Source: Spirochaetales bacterium
GTDB taxonomy: Bacteria > Spirochaetota > Spirochaetia > SZUA-6
DNA length: 64,000 bases
Assembly: GCA_027021365.1 (NCBI GenBank)
Contig: JALUUM010000020.1
Span: 140,726 to 204,725 of the forward strand
Direction of reading: 5' to 3'
The translations under genes were made by a program, and so were the position numbers. This document shows positions 7,390 to 15,863 of this stretch, piece by piece. Position 1 is the first letter of the stretch, and each line of letters starts with the position of its first letter. Under the pieces are notes generated by a model, which made no database searches, was not told where the DNA came from, and saw only the letters and a list, made by a program, of their open reading frames with translations.

Positions 7390-8836
7390 GAGGTTGTCAT
7401 TACTTTTCATACCTGTTGTCCTGTTGTTACTCATACCCATCCTGTGCGTATCTGCCGAGGAAGGATCATTCAAACTTCCCCAGGATACGGAACAATTTTT
7501 CCGAATAGGATTTTCAAAGTTTATCGGAAAGAATCTCGACCCTGAAAACGAATACCTCACCTTCAGTCTCCCTCTTCTCCTTAGAGAAAGCGTGGAAACA
7601 ATCGGAAAACATACCTTTGGAGCCGGCGAAAAAGAGCTGTACAGAAGGATGATTGTTTCACGAAAGATAACGGAAACCGTTGCAAAGCTGAATTCCATGC
7701 TGGAGAAACGTGATTTGATTTTTTTCCAGGCCCTTGGGAGGAAGAATACAAAGGCGAACGTGGAAAGTATCAACAGAACAATTAAATCGACGAGGGATTA
7801 TCTAAATTACCTTCGCAGCGTGGACATTGGTGACATAGAGTTTCCGGATGAGAAACCGGTAAAAATAGTGTCACCGGGGAATTCCGGTAAGCTGTATGAT
7901 GAACCGCAGTTTTCAGCATTTCAGCTTTCACAGGATAATGATCTCGACCTTCTCGTATGGGGAAAGGTCGAGCAGATAAGTGACACGCTCTTTGTGGAAA
8001 TCCATGCCTTTGAAAGGGCGAGGGAGGCAAATGTATTCAATTATACCGATGCCGGGACAAGGGAGAGAATCTATGGTTATATTAAGAGTGCCATCGACGG
8101 GCTCGGTGATGTGATTCTCGGAGCAGACTGGGGAAATCTGGCGATAAAGACCACGCCTCCTGACAGCTCGATATACCTGGATGGCAATTTCGTCGGAAGG
8201 GGAGTTCAACTGGTAAGGTTTGTCCCGGCAGGTGAGATAAAGATAAGGATTGAGAGAGAGGGCTACCTGCCAAAGGACCAGACGGTGGTTGTATCGAAGC
8301 ATCAGACATCGACACTGGAAGTGGAGCTTGTTTCGAAGAAAAAGGAAGAGATTCTTATTAAATCTTCCCCTCCAGGGGCTACTGTATATGTCAACTCCCT
8401 TTGGGCGGGTAAAACCCCCGTATCGGTTGCCAGGCCGGAGAAGCTGGAGCGGGTACTCGTCTTGAGGGAGGGTTATGAAAAGTGGGAATTCACCATCTCC
8501 CCAGATATGATAGGGAATGAGATAGATGCAAAATTGAAGAAGGCTATCCTACCAAGAGAAGAGATAATAAAGAGGGAGAGGGACAAGATGTACCGTGCCC
8601 TGGGCTGGTGGTTCGTTTCCATACCTCTGCCAATATTTGCCTATGCCTACGCAATAGATTTTAAAGTGGGGGAAATAGAGGCGCTCGTTGCGGGAAACTC
8701 ACAGGCAGCGGGAAAGATGGCTCTGTACAGTGACATCATGTATTATGGCTATTTGGGAGGGCTCTTTATCAATATGGGGCTCCTGGTGAATGTCATTTTC
8801 AATATATCGGACTATATAAAGTCGGTGAACGAGTGA
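7382..8836 (+). CDS. PEGA-domain membrane-anchored protein
   Basis: A 484-residue envelope protein of unknown function. It has an N-terminal hydrophobic signal or anchor (about residues 6-25). A middle region contains a lipoprotein-FlgN-like or stress-sensor-like stretch I cannot place. Two tandem PEGA domains follow, at about 254-322 (TTPPDSSIYLDG, PAGEIKIRIEREGY) and 323-395 (SSPPGATVYVN, VLREGYEKWE), then two membrane helices (about 412-432 and 455-478). PEGA domains are surface-layer or cell-wall-associated beta modules. The TTG start overlaps the end of the CheY-like gene by eight bases, with AAGG nine bases upstream. Part of a prfB-cheY-PEGA-ftsY string. Confidence 0.75.
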   Translation: MHERLSLLFIPVVLLLLIPILCVSAEEGSFKLPQDTEQFFRIGFSKFIGKNLDPENEYLTFSLPLLLRESVETIGKHTFGAGEKELYRRMIVSRKITETVAKLNSMLEKRDLIFFQALGRKNTKANVESINRTIKSTRDYLNYLRSVDIGDIEFPDEKPVKIVSPGNSGKLYDEPQFSAFQLSQDNDLDLLVWGKVEQISDTLFVEIHAFERAREANVFNYTDAGTRERIYGYIKSAIDGLGDVILGADWGNLAIKTTPPDSSIYLDGNFVGRGVQLVRFVPAGEIKIRIEREGYLPKDQTVVVSKHQTSTLEVELVSKKKEEILIKSSPPGATVYVNSLWAGKTPVSVARPEKLERVLVLREGYEKWEFTISPDMIGNEIDAKLKKAILPREEIIKRERDKMYRALGWWFVSIPLPIFAYAYAIDFKVGEIEALVAGNSQAAGKMALYSDIMYYGYLGGLFINMGLLVNVIFNISDYIKSVNE

Positions 8837-8908
8837 TAACAGTAAAGGGTAACCAGGTGGAGGCTTGCCGGGTTGCCAGAGAACAACGGGTAGAAAGGAA
8901 GGAAAACA

Positions 8909-9778
8909 ATGCTCAAGCTAATCGGAAAGAGACTGAAGGAACTGTTCGGTAATCCGAGTGAAGAAACAGAATTCTTTGAAGAACTGGAGGAAATACTGAT
9001 AGAGGGGGATTTCGGGGCTCGCCTTGCAATGAAGTTTGTCGATGAACTGAAGGGTAAAATTGACCGTAGAAATCTGCATGAGAGAGACTTGCTGATCGAA
9101 AGGATGAAGGGGCTACTCTCTGAGGAATTGAAGGTGGAGAGGTTATTGCCTGAGAGGGGAAAGCTTACGGTATTTCTGGTATTCGGCGTGAATGGCGTGG
9201 GAAAGACAACAACGATAGCCAAGCTTGCAAATTATTACAAGGGCAGAAACTACAAGGTGATGCTGAGTGCCGCAGATACTTACAGGGCTGCAGCGATAGA
9301 ACAGCTTGTCACCTGGGGTGAGAGGGTTGGTGTAAGGGTGATACATCAGAGTCCGGGTTCTGATCCGGGTGCCGTGGTATTCGATTCCATAGACAGTGCA
9401 AAGAGGCAGGGAACAGAGCTCTTGATAGCAGATACTGCAGGCAGGATGCACAGCAGGCAGGATCTGGTTAGGGAACTCCAAAAGATAAACAAGGTAGTAC
9501 TCTCAAAGATCGATAAGTATGACTACAGGAAAATCCTTGTAATAGATGCCACTACCGGCCAGAATGCCTACCAGCAGGCTGAGATTTTCAACGAGGCCGT
9601 TGGAATAGACAGCGCCATACTTGCAAAGTACGATTCCACGGCAAAGGGAGGTGTGGTTTTTGCAATAAGCAGTCAGCTGGGAATACCATTCTCTTTCATG
9701 GGAACTGGTGAGGGAATCGATGATATAGAAGAATTCGAGAAAGATAGGTTCCTTGGAAGTCTCTTTGGTTTGACATGA
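8909..9778 (+). CDS. ftsY: Signal recognition particle receptor FtsY
   Basis: SRP-receptor GTPase that brings ribosome-nascent chain complexes to the Sec translocon. The 289-residue protein is a bare NG core without the long acidic A domain of E. coli FtsY. P-loop GVNGVGKTT is at about 93-101, DTYRAAA at 123-129 and DTAGR at 175-179. The G4 motif reads AKYD (239-242) instead of TKLD, followed by the conserved STAKGG. ATG 8909 has AAGGAAGGA just upstream. The stop overlaps the next gene by ATGA. Confidence 0.95.
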   Translation: MLKLIGKRLKELFGNPSEETEFFEELEEILIEGDFGARLAMKFVDELKGKIDRRNLHERDLLIERMKGLLSEELKVERLLPERGKLTVFLVFGVNGVGKTTTIAKLANYYKGRNYKVMLSAADTYRAAAIEQLVTWGERVGVRVIHQSPGSDPGAVVFDSIDSAKRQGTELLIADTAGRMHSRQDLVRELQKINKVVLSKIDKYDYRKILVIDATTGQNAYQQAEIFNEAVGIDSAILAKYDSTAKGGVVFAISSQLGIPFSFMGTGEGIDDIEEFEKDRFLGSLFGLT

Positions 9779-10908
9779 GAAGAAGAAATTTTCTACCATT
9801 TCTATTGATACTCTTTGCGGGAATTGTTCTTACGGAAGCATTCTCTGAAGAAAAGCGGTATTACCGTTCCAACGAGTTCGGCATGAAGCTGGAACCGATT
9901 GGCTGGTACAGGTCGGATGATTACAGATTCGTTCTCATTGAAAGCAAGAAAATTGAAAATGGCGCTGCAAAAATAGAGATAAAGCTACTGGATGATGGTA
10001 AGGAAGTAAAGGAATGGGTGAGGACTCTGGATAAATCGGGAACGGTAAAGAGAGAGAAATACCTGGAAAAGGGAATCATTGTAAGGGAAACTCTCTTCCT
10101 TTCCGACGGGAGAATTTCGGAAGAGAGGGATTACGTAGATGGAAAGCCGGATATCCGTATTCTTTTTACCTATTATGGTAGAAGGTTGAGAAAAAAGATG
10201 TACTATGACTCTAAAGGTAACCACCTCTACGATGATATATTTTCGCTGAATGATAACGGCAGCCTGCGCTATGTGGTAAGAAAGGATGAAAGAGAGGTGA
10301 AAGCAAGCTCCATGTATGTGCAGTCCACCGATGGTATTACCGATGATGTTCAATACTACCAGGGAACGAAGGTTGTATCTCATTACGACCGGACGGGGAG
10401 GCTTCTCCGCAAGGACAGATTCAAAGGTGGAAAGATCGTGGAAAGTAACACTTATGTCTACAATGCCGAGACTGGCAGGATAAGCTCTGAAAAGATTTTG
10501 CACTACGATGAAGGTACCACTGAGGAGAAAGAATTCAATAAAGATGGACAGCTCATCTCGAGGGTTGTTTTACAGAAAGAAATCGAGATAATAAGGGAAA
10601 GCATAACCTGGGAAAATGGTCTTATGGCAGGAAAAGTGGTTCATTCCAAAGAGAACGGAATAGAGGAATACAAATATTTCTACGATTCGAAGGGAAAACT
10701 GGAAAGGGAGAATTACTACCATCGCGGAAAGCTGGAAAAATCTACTCGGTATACCGGCGAAAACGAAAGGGTTGAATCGCTCTACAGGAAGGGTGAGATC
10801 TTCATGAAGGTCTACTACAGAGGAGAAGAGAGGGTCAAGGAAGAAGTGATTTCCGGCGGAAAGGTAATAAGGGAGAGAATCCTTAAAAGGGGGGAAGAGA
10901 AGAGGTGA
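9775..10908 (+). CDS. Exported protein with YD/MORN-like repeats, function unknown
   Basis: A 377-residue protein with a signal peptide (MRRRNFLPFLLILFAG..., cleavage near residue 24). The mature part is mostly degenerate beta repeats of about 20-25 residues, such as YDRTGRLLRKDRFKGGK, FNKDGQLISRV and YDSKGKLERENYYHRGK. These resemble YwqK/MORN/RHS-type strands in which an aromatic or Asp, a Gly and an alternating charged segment recur. I do not recognise a function. It is coupled by ATGA to ftsY upstream and by GTGA to the LolC-like permease downstream, which suggests a periplasmic or outer-membrane role linked to lipoprotein transport. Confidence 0.7.
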   Translation: MRRRNFLPFLLILFAGIVLTEAFSEEKRYYRSNEFGMKLEPIGWYRSDDYRFVLIESKKIENGAAKIEIKLLDDGKEVKEWVRTLDKSGTVKREKYLEKGIIVRETLFLSDGRISEERDYVDGKPDIRILFTYYGRRLRKKMYYDSKGNHLYDDIFSLNDNGSLRYVVRKDEREVKASSMYVQSTDGITDDVQYYQGTKVVSHYDRTGRLLRKDRFKGGKIVESNTYVYNAETGRISSEKILHYDEGTTEEKEFNKDGQLISRVVLQKEIEIIRESITWENGLMAGKVVHSKENGIEEYKYFYDSKGKLERENYYHRGKLEKSTRYTGENERVESLYRKGEIFMKVYYRGEERVKEEVISGGKVIRERILKRGEEKR

Positions 10909-12230
10909 ATTTCGGTTTCCTTGCTCTCACATCATTTCGTTATCTGGTAAGCAGCCGTAAGGGCGGCGGGAGAAACAAGTCGAACCTCTTCTCGGTAGCA
11001 GGTATTGCAATAGGTGTGATGACCCTGATAAGTGTGCTGGCCATTATGGATGGTTTTCAGTCCGGTTATATACAGAGTATCCTCGATATAGATTCCTATC
11101 ACCTGAGGCTTCGGGGCATTACTACGGATATGCCCTACGAGACGATAGCAGGGGAGATAGCGGAATTGCCGGATGTAGAGTCGGTAATCCCATTTGTCGA
11201 GGGAAAGGCAATAGTTAAGGGGATTTTCTCCTCCCCCTCCCCATGCATGCTCAGGGGAATCTCTGCCGATGCCTACCGAAAGGATACGGCCTTCAGGAAT
11301 CATCTTGAAATGTTGGCCGGCGTTTTCTCCCTGGAACTTCCCTACAGCATCGTTCTCGGTTCAGAGCTTGCCCAGAGGATTGGTGTCACCCTTGGTGATT
11401 CGGTTGAGGTTATTTCCGTTTCAAAGGTTCCTGGCAGCGGCCTTGTTCCCTTGAAAAGGCTTTTTACCGTAACGGGAATCTTTAAAAGTGGCTACTACGA
11501 TTTCGACCTTAGCTGGGCTTTCGTTTCACTTGACACTGCGGGGGCCTTTTTCTGGAACGGAAGGCGACATGAGATAACACTGGGAATCAGAATAAGGGAG
11601 AGATTTAAAGACCTCGAAGTAAAGAGGGAGATTAAGAGGTTTCCCGGTCTCAAGGACTTTTCGGTGGTTTCGTGGAGGGAATACAACAGGAGTTACTTCA
11701 ATGCCCTTCTGATGGAAAAGATAATGATGTTCCTCCTCTTGAGTCTCATTTTCATAGTTGTAGGTTTCAATATCTACCATTCGCAAAGGAGAAATGTCTA
11801 TGAAAAGACCGAGGATATTGCAATTCTAAAAGCCATAGGAGCAAAACCGTCTACCCTGAGGGAAGTTTTCCTGCTGGAAGGAATTATGATAGGTACTATC
11901 GGTGCCTTTACAGGAACTGCTCTGGGTATCTTTATCTCTTTCAACATAAATGCCATATTTTCCCTGGTCGAGATGGTAGTTAATACCCTTTTCCTGGCAA
12001 TTGGTGCCATGGTATCTGTCTTCAGCGGATCGGGGAACGGGAGTAATGCAGCCGGTTTTTCCATCTTTTCACCGACCTACTTCTACCTGAATGAGGTACC
12101 GGTAAAGATCTATGTATGGGAAACGATGGGTATCGTGGCATCGGGCATACTGATCTCCCTTGCGGCATCGTACTTTGCATCAAAGAGAATCCTTTCAGTC
12201 AAACCTTCGGAAATATTGAGGAACCAGTAG
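10905..12230 (+). CDS. lolC: Lipoprotein-releasing ABC transporter permease, LolC/LolE type
   Basis: FtsX-family permease of 441 residues with the Lol topology: one N-terminal membrane helix (SVAGIAIGVMTLISVLAIM, about 26-44), a large periplasmic MacB-like domain, then three C-terminal helices (about 268-290, 325-360 and 405-425). In the family it extracts lipoproteins from the inner membrane for delivery to the outer membrane. It is followed by its ATPase and a second permease, so this is a heteromeric LolCDE arrangement. The GTG start overlaps the upstream stop (GTGA). Which of the two permeases is C and which is E cannot be decided from sequence alone. Confidence 0.82.
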   Translation: MNFGFLALTSFRYLVSSRKGGGRNKSNLFSVAGIAIGVMTLISVLAIMDGFQSGYIQSILDIDSYHLRLRGITTDMPYETIAGEIAELPDVESVIPFVEGKAIVKGIFSSPSPCMLRGISADAYRKDTAFRNHLEMLAGVFSLELPYSIVLGSELAQRIGVTLGDSVEVISVSKVPGSGLVPLKRLFTVTGIFKSGYYDFDLSWAFVSLDTAGAFFWNGRRHEITLGIRIRERFKDLEVKREIKRFPGLKDFSVVSWREYNRSYFNALLMEKIMMFLLLSLIFIVVGFNIYHSQRRNVYEKTEDIAILKAIGAKPSTLREVFLLEGIMIGTIGAFTGTALGIFISFNINAIFSLVEMVVNTLFLAIGAMVSVFSGSGNGSNAAGFSIFSPTYFYLNEVPVKIYVWETMGIVASGILISLAASYFASKRILSVKPSEILRNQ

Positions 12231-12231
12231 G

Positions 12232-12909
12232 ATGAGTATCATTATTGAAGCGGAAAAAATAAGAAAAACCTATGTAACACGGAGCGAAGAACTGGAGGTA
12301 TTAAAAGGGCTCGACCTTTCGGTAGAGGAAGGAACTACCGTATCAATCACAGGTGACAGTGGTTCGGGAAAGAGCACGCTTTTGAACATTCTTGGGGGCC
12401 TTGATTATCCCACCTCGGGCAGAGTTGTCGTTGCTAAAGAGGAGATATCTTCAATGGGAGAAGATCAGCTTCCCATGTACAGAAATATATTCTTTGGTTT
12501 CATATTTCAGTTTCATTACCTGCTTAAAGAATTTAATGTCTTGGAAAATGTTTTCATGCCACTTCTCGTAAGGGGCAAGGGTATTGCAGAGGGGAAGAGG
12601 CGGGCATCGGAACTGCTGGAAGCTGTCGGGCTGAAGGACAAGGCAAGGGCCTTTCCGCAGGAACTCTCCGGGGGTGAGAAACAGAGGGTAGCCGTTGCCA
12701 GAGCTCTTGTGGGAAATCCGCGCATCATCCTTGCCGATGAACCTACCGGTAACCTGGATGAAAACAATACCGGTATAGTAGAGGATCTTCTCTTTTCACT
12801 TGTAAAGCACTACGGAAAGACACTGATAATTGTTACACACGACAGGGTTCTCGCCTCCAAGACCGAGAGGAACCTGGAACTTGAACACGGTGTTCTATGG
12901 GAAAGATGA
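12232..12909 (+). CDS. lolD: Lipoprotein-releasing ABC transporter ATP-binding protein
   Basis: ATPase of the Lol-type exporter, 225 residues. Walker A GDSGSGKST is at 41-49, the Q-loop at FQFHYLLKEFN (about 91-101), signature LSGGEKQR at 144-151, Walker B with catalytic Glu (IILADEPTGNLD) at 164-175 and the H-loop His in IIVTHD near 199. The sequence matches the MacB/LolD/FtsE group. It begins one base after the first permease and overlaps the second by 13 bases. Confidence 0.92.
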   Translation: MSIIIEAEKIRKTYVTRSEELEVLKGLDLSVEEGTTVSITGDSGSGKSTLLNILGGLDYPTSGRVVVAKEEISSMGEDQLPMYRNIFFGFIFQFHYLLKEFNVLENVFMPLLVRGKGIAEGKRRASELLEAVGLKDKARAFPQELSGGEKQRVAVARALVGNPRIILADEPTGNLDENNTGIVEDLLFSLVKHYGKTLIIVTHDRVLASKTERNLELEHGVLWER

Positions 12910-14213
12910 TGCTTCGATTTCCATTGTTTTTCGGAATGGCCAATTTCTACTCGAGGCGGAGAAGAAGCCTTGCAAGGTACCTTGCAGGATCAGTACTTGG
13001 TATAGCATTGAGTCTTGTTCCTCTGATAGTGGTGATGGAAGTGGCAGACGGCATGATAAAAGGAATAACTTCGAGGTACCTGGAACTCGGTACGTACCAT
13101 ATGGAAGCATACATTCCTGAAAATATTTCCTACGATGAGGCCAGAGCGATTACGAAGCAGCTCGATGCTCTCGATGATGTAAGAGATGCCTTCAGGGAGA
13201 TCCGGGGACTGGGACTCGTCTATTTCAAGGGGAAGAGAGAATCCCTGGGCATCCGTGCCGTATCTCCTGATATCTACGAGAGGGACGACGGCATTAGAAG
13301 ATACCTCAGGCTGAAGGAGGGTGGTTTTGACCTGAAGGAGAGAAACTCCATTCTGATAAGTGCACCCATAGCGGAAAAGCTTGGAGTGCATGTCGGTGAC
13401 AATATCCAGATGCTGGCCCTGTCCGGAAGTGCCTCGGGTCAACTGATTCCTCGAATAAAATCCATGAAGGTAACTGGCATTTTCACTACCGGCTACCAGG
13501 ACCTGGATAAACTCCTCGTATACATTCCCTTCGATACGGGAAAGAAGCTTTTAAAGAGAACCGCTTTTTCTCTCATGCTGGCAGTAAAGGTGAAAGACCC
13601 CTTTGGCAGGCTCGATGCGCTCAAAGAGAGGATTTACAGGGTCTTACCGGAGGGCAGTTATCTCTACACCTGGTACGAGCTGGAGGTTTCGCAGTACAAG
13701 TCCTTCCGAACAACCAAGGCACTATTGATCTTTATAATGGCCCTCATCGTTTTGGTGGCGAGCCTTAACATCTCCTCTTCCATGGTGATGATTGTGATGG
13801 AGAGCAGGAGGGAGATTGCCATCTGCAAGGCAATAGGTGCGAAAAACTGGATGATATCACTCTCCTATACATTTTCCGGCCTGATGAGTGGCATATTTGG
13901 CACTATTCTTGGTACTGCCATGGGTGTGTTTGTTTCTATCAATATAAATGATATTTTCCGCCTCATGCAGAGATTTACCGATGCTGCGGTGAGGGCTTTC
14001 AATTTCCTACTGAATCCTCTCTTTGGGGTGAGAATGGAAAGTTTCCAGATTTTCAATGCCGCCTATTATCTGGACAGGATTCCCATTGAAGTGAGATTCA
14101 ATGAACTCGTATATGTCGCATTTTTCACGATCGGGCTTTCAGTTGCCGCTTCCTACCTTCCTGCGAAAAAAGCAGCCCTTTTTAATCCTATCGAGCTAAT
14201 AAATAGATATTAG
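12897..14213 (+). CDS. lolE: Lipoprotein-releasing ABC transporter permease, second subunit
   Basis: Second FtsX/MacB-type permease, 438 residues, with the same layout as its neighbour: helix at about 28-50, periplasmic domain, then three helices near 275-300, 325-350 and 405-425. The segment ISSSMVMIVMESRREIAICKAIGA matches the typical cytoplasmic coupling helix region of the FtsX domain. The start at 12897 lies inside lolD; ATGs at 12906 or 12909 would shorten it by three or four residues, and none has a clear ribosome-binding site, so coupling to lolD is likely. Confidence 0.82.
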   Translation: MGKMMLRFPLFFGMANFYSRRRRSLARYLAGSVLGIALSLVPLIVVMEVADGMIKGITSRYLELGTYHMEAYIPENISYDEARAITKQLDALDDVRDAFREIRGLGLVYFKGKRESLGIRAVSPDIYERDDGIRRYLRLKEGGFDLKERNSILISAPIAEKLGVHVGDNIQMLALSGSASGQLIPRIKSMKVTGIFTTGYQDLDKLLVYIPFDTGKKLLKRTAFSLMLAVKVKDPFGRLDALKERIYRVLPEGSYLYTWYELEVSQYKSFRTTKALLIFIMALIVLVASLNISSSMVMIVMESRREIAICKAIGAKNWMISLSYTFSGLMSGIFGTILGTAMGVFVSININDIFRLMQRFTDAAVRAFNFLLNPLFGVRMESFQIFNAAYYLDRIPIEVRFNELVYVAFFTIGLSVAASYLPAKKAALFNPIELINRY

Positions 14214-14215
14214 AC

Positions 14216-14243
14216 TTGATTTATACTGTAAATTTCTTATTAT
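14216..14243 (+). promoter_or_regulatory. Possible promoter for mcsA-mcsB-clpC
   Basis: TTGATT (14216-14221) and TATTAT (14238-14243) with a 16-base spacer, in the AT-rich 53-base gap after lolE. A start would fall near 14250, just before the mcsA ribosome-binding site. I see no CtsR or CIRCE operator, so heat control, if any, is by another means. Confidence 0.35.
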
Positions 14244-14266
14244 TTCTTTGTAGGTCGATTGAAACT

Positions 14267-14779
14267 ATGAAATGTGAAATATGTGGTTTGAGAGAAGCAG
14301 TAATACATATCCAACAAGTCGTGGGTTACGACAAGGTGGAACTACATATATGTGAGGTCTGTGCCAAGGAGCGGGGTATCACAACCGGTGAGAATCAGAT
14401 AGAATTTTCCATATCCAATCTGATTATGGGTCTCGTCGATGTAAAGGATATCCAGAAGAGAAAGGGAGTTAGGAAGGTCTGTTCGGGCTGCGGTATGACT
14501 CTTGAGGAATTCAAAGAGACGGGAAAACTTGGCTGCCCGGAATGTTATGTGACCTTCGAGAGGGAGATACGTTCTCTCCTTCGAAAGATGTATGGGAAAA
14601 CCCAGCATCAGGGGAAATTTCCCAGGCAGCTAAAGACCTACAAGACCTTCCTGATTGATTTGGAAAGGCTGAAGCAGGACTTGAACAGGGCTGTGAAAGA
14701 GGAAAACTATGAAAAGGCTGCCGTCCTCAGGGACCGGATAGCCGAACTACAGAAATCGGCGGGTAACCTAGATGTTTAA
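14267..14779 (+). CDS. mcsA: McsA, zinc-finger activator of the McsB arginine kinase
   Basis: In Firmicutes McsA binds and activates McsB. This 170-residue protein has two Cys4 zinc sites, Cys3/Cys6 with Cys29/Cys32 and Cys72/Cys75 with Cys90/Cys93. A C-terminal UVR motif (LNRAVKEENYEKAAVLRD, about 139-156) is of the kind that docks on partner proteins. I choose ATG 14267 because the protein then begins directly at the first zinc knuckle (MKCEICG); the longer frame from 14216 adds a hydrophobic tail with no homology. It overlaps mcsB by eight bases, and clpC follows. Confidence 0.9.
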   Translation: MKCEICGLREAVIHIQQVVGYDKVELHICEVCAKERGITTGENQIEFSISNLIMGLVDVKDIQKRKGVRKVCSGCGMTLEEFKETGKLGCPECYVTFEREIRSLLRKMYGKTQHQGKFPRQLKTYKTFLIDLERLKQDLNRAVKEENYEKAAVLRDRIAELQKSAGNLDV

Positions 14780-15863
14780 CGATAGCAACATAAAGATAGA
14801 GAAGATAAAGGGATGGTTCAACGGTGAGGGAGCAGAGGACGATGTTGTTCTCTCTTCCAGAGTGAGGCTTGCCCGTAATCTTGCCAATTTCCCCTTTCCT
14901 AACATGATGAATGAAAACGAGGAGAGGGCTGTTGAGGAAAGGATAGTGGGTGCCTTCGAGAAGATAAAGGATGATGAAGGATTTACCGTGATCCGTCTGG
15001 CAAAATTGAGTCCCATTGACAGGAGAATACTCCTCGAAAGGAACTACATCACACAGGACTTTCTCCTGGCAAAGAACAAGACTCTCATTCTCAACGAATC
15101 CGAGACCTTTTCGGCAATGATAAATGAGGAAGACCATCTGAGGCTTGCCTCTCTACACTCTGGTTTATCACTAAAGGAGTCTTTCGAGGAAGTCGACAGG
15201 ATAGACAGCGAACTGGAGAATTATCTCCATTACTCGGTTTCCCTCGAATGGGGATACTTGAACTCATCACTCAACAATATAGGAACGGCCATGCGAGGTT
15301 CCGTTATGCTTCACCTTCCCGCACTGGTAATGACATCTTTGATAGACCGTGTACTTAAGAGCGTAAATGAGGTAGGATTATCGGTGAAAGGCTTTTTCGG
15401 GGAAGATGAAGGATCGCTTGGTGACATGTATCAACTTTCAAATCAGATCACTCTGGGACTGAGTGAAGAAGAAATCATAGAAAAGCTTGAAGGAATAGCC
15501 ATTCAGTTAGTAAATTATGAGAGGAAAGCGAGAAGGGAATTGCTCGAAAAGAGGAGAGTTGATGTTGTGGATAAAGTGATGCGGGCCCTTGGAATATTGA
15601 AGTATTGCAGGATTCTTACTGTCAAAGAGGCAGTGGAACTCCTGACACTCCTTCGGTTGGGGGTATCCATGGGGCTTGTCAGAGGAGTGGACTTTGCCAC
15701 TATTAATACATTGCTCTTTATTGTTCAGAAATCGAATATCCAGAAAATGGTCAATGAGATTTACGGAAAGGATTTCGATAATCATCAGATCAACTATATT
15801 AGGGCAAAGATAATAAGAGAAACCCTCGAAGCTACCGAGAATTTGGAGGGGAAAGATGTTTAA
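14772..15863 (+). CDS. mcsB: McsB-like protein-arginine kinase, altered active site
   Basis: McsB phosphorylates arginines on proteins to mark them for ClpC-ClpP degradation. This 363-residue protein has the phosphagen-kinase features VVLSSRVRLARN (about 25-36) and INEEDHLRL (117-125). It also has a C-terminal phosphoarginine-binding-type segment IRAKIIRETL. The substrate-loop motif, CPTNVGTG in Bacillus, reads SLNNIGTA at 166-173, so the cysteine known to be essential there is Ser166. It may be a weak or inactive kinase, or an adaptor. It overlaps mcsA by eight bases and clpC by eight. Confidence 0.88.
   Translation: MFNDSNIKIEKIKGWFNGEGAEDDVVLSSRVRLARNLANFPFPNMMNENEERAVEERIVGAFEKIKDDEGFTVIRLAKLSPIDRRILLERNYITQDFLLAKNKTLILNESETFSAMINEEDHLRLASLHSGLSLKESFEEVDRIDSELENYLHYSVSLEWGYLNSSLNNIGTAMRGSVMLHLPALVMTSLIDRVLKSVNEVGLSVKGFFGEDEGSLGDMYQLSNQITLGLSEEEIIEKLEGIAIQLVNYERKARRELLEKRRVDVVDKVMRALGILKYCRILTVKEAVELLTLLRLGVSMGLVRGVDFATINTLLFIVQKSNIQKMVNEIYGKDFDNHQINYIRAKIIRETLEATENLEGKDV

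Noticed and set aside
6946..7773. Open frame of 275 codons on the minus strand across prfB, cheY and the PEGA gene
   Set aside because: Crosses three real plus-strand genes with clear domains; composition is that of a shadow frame.
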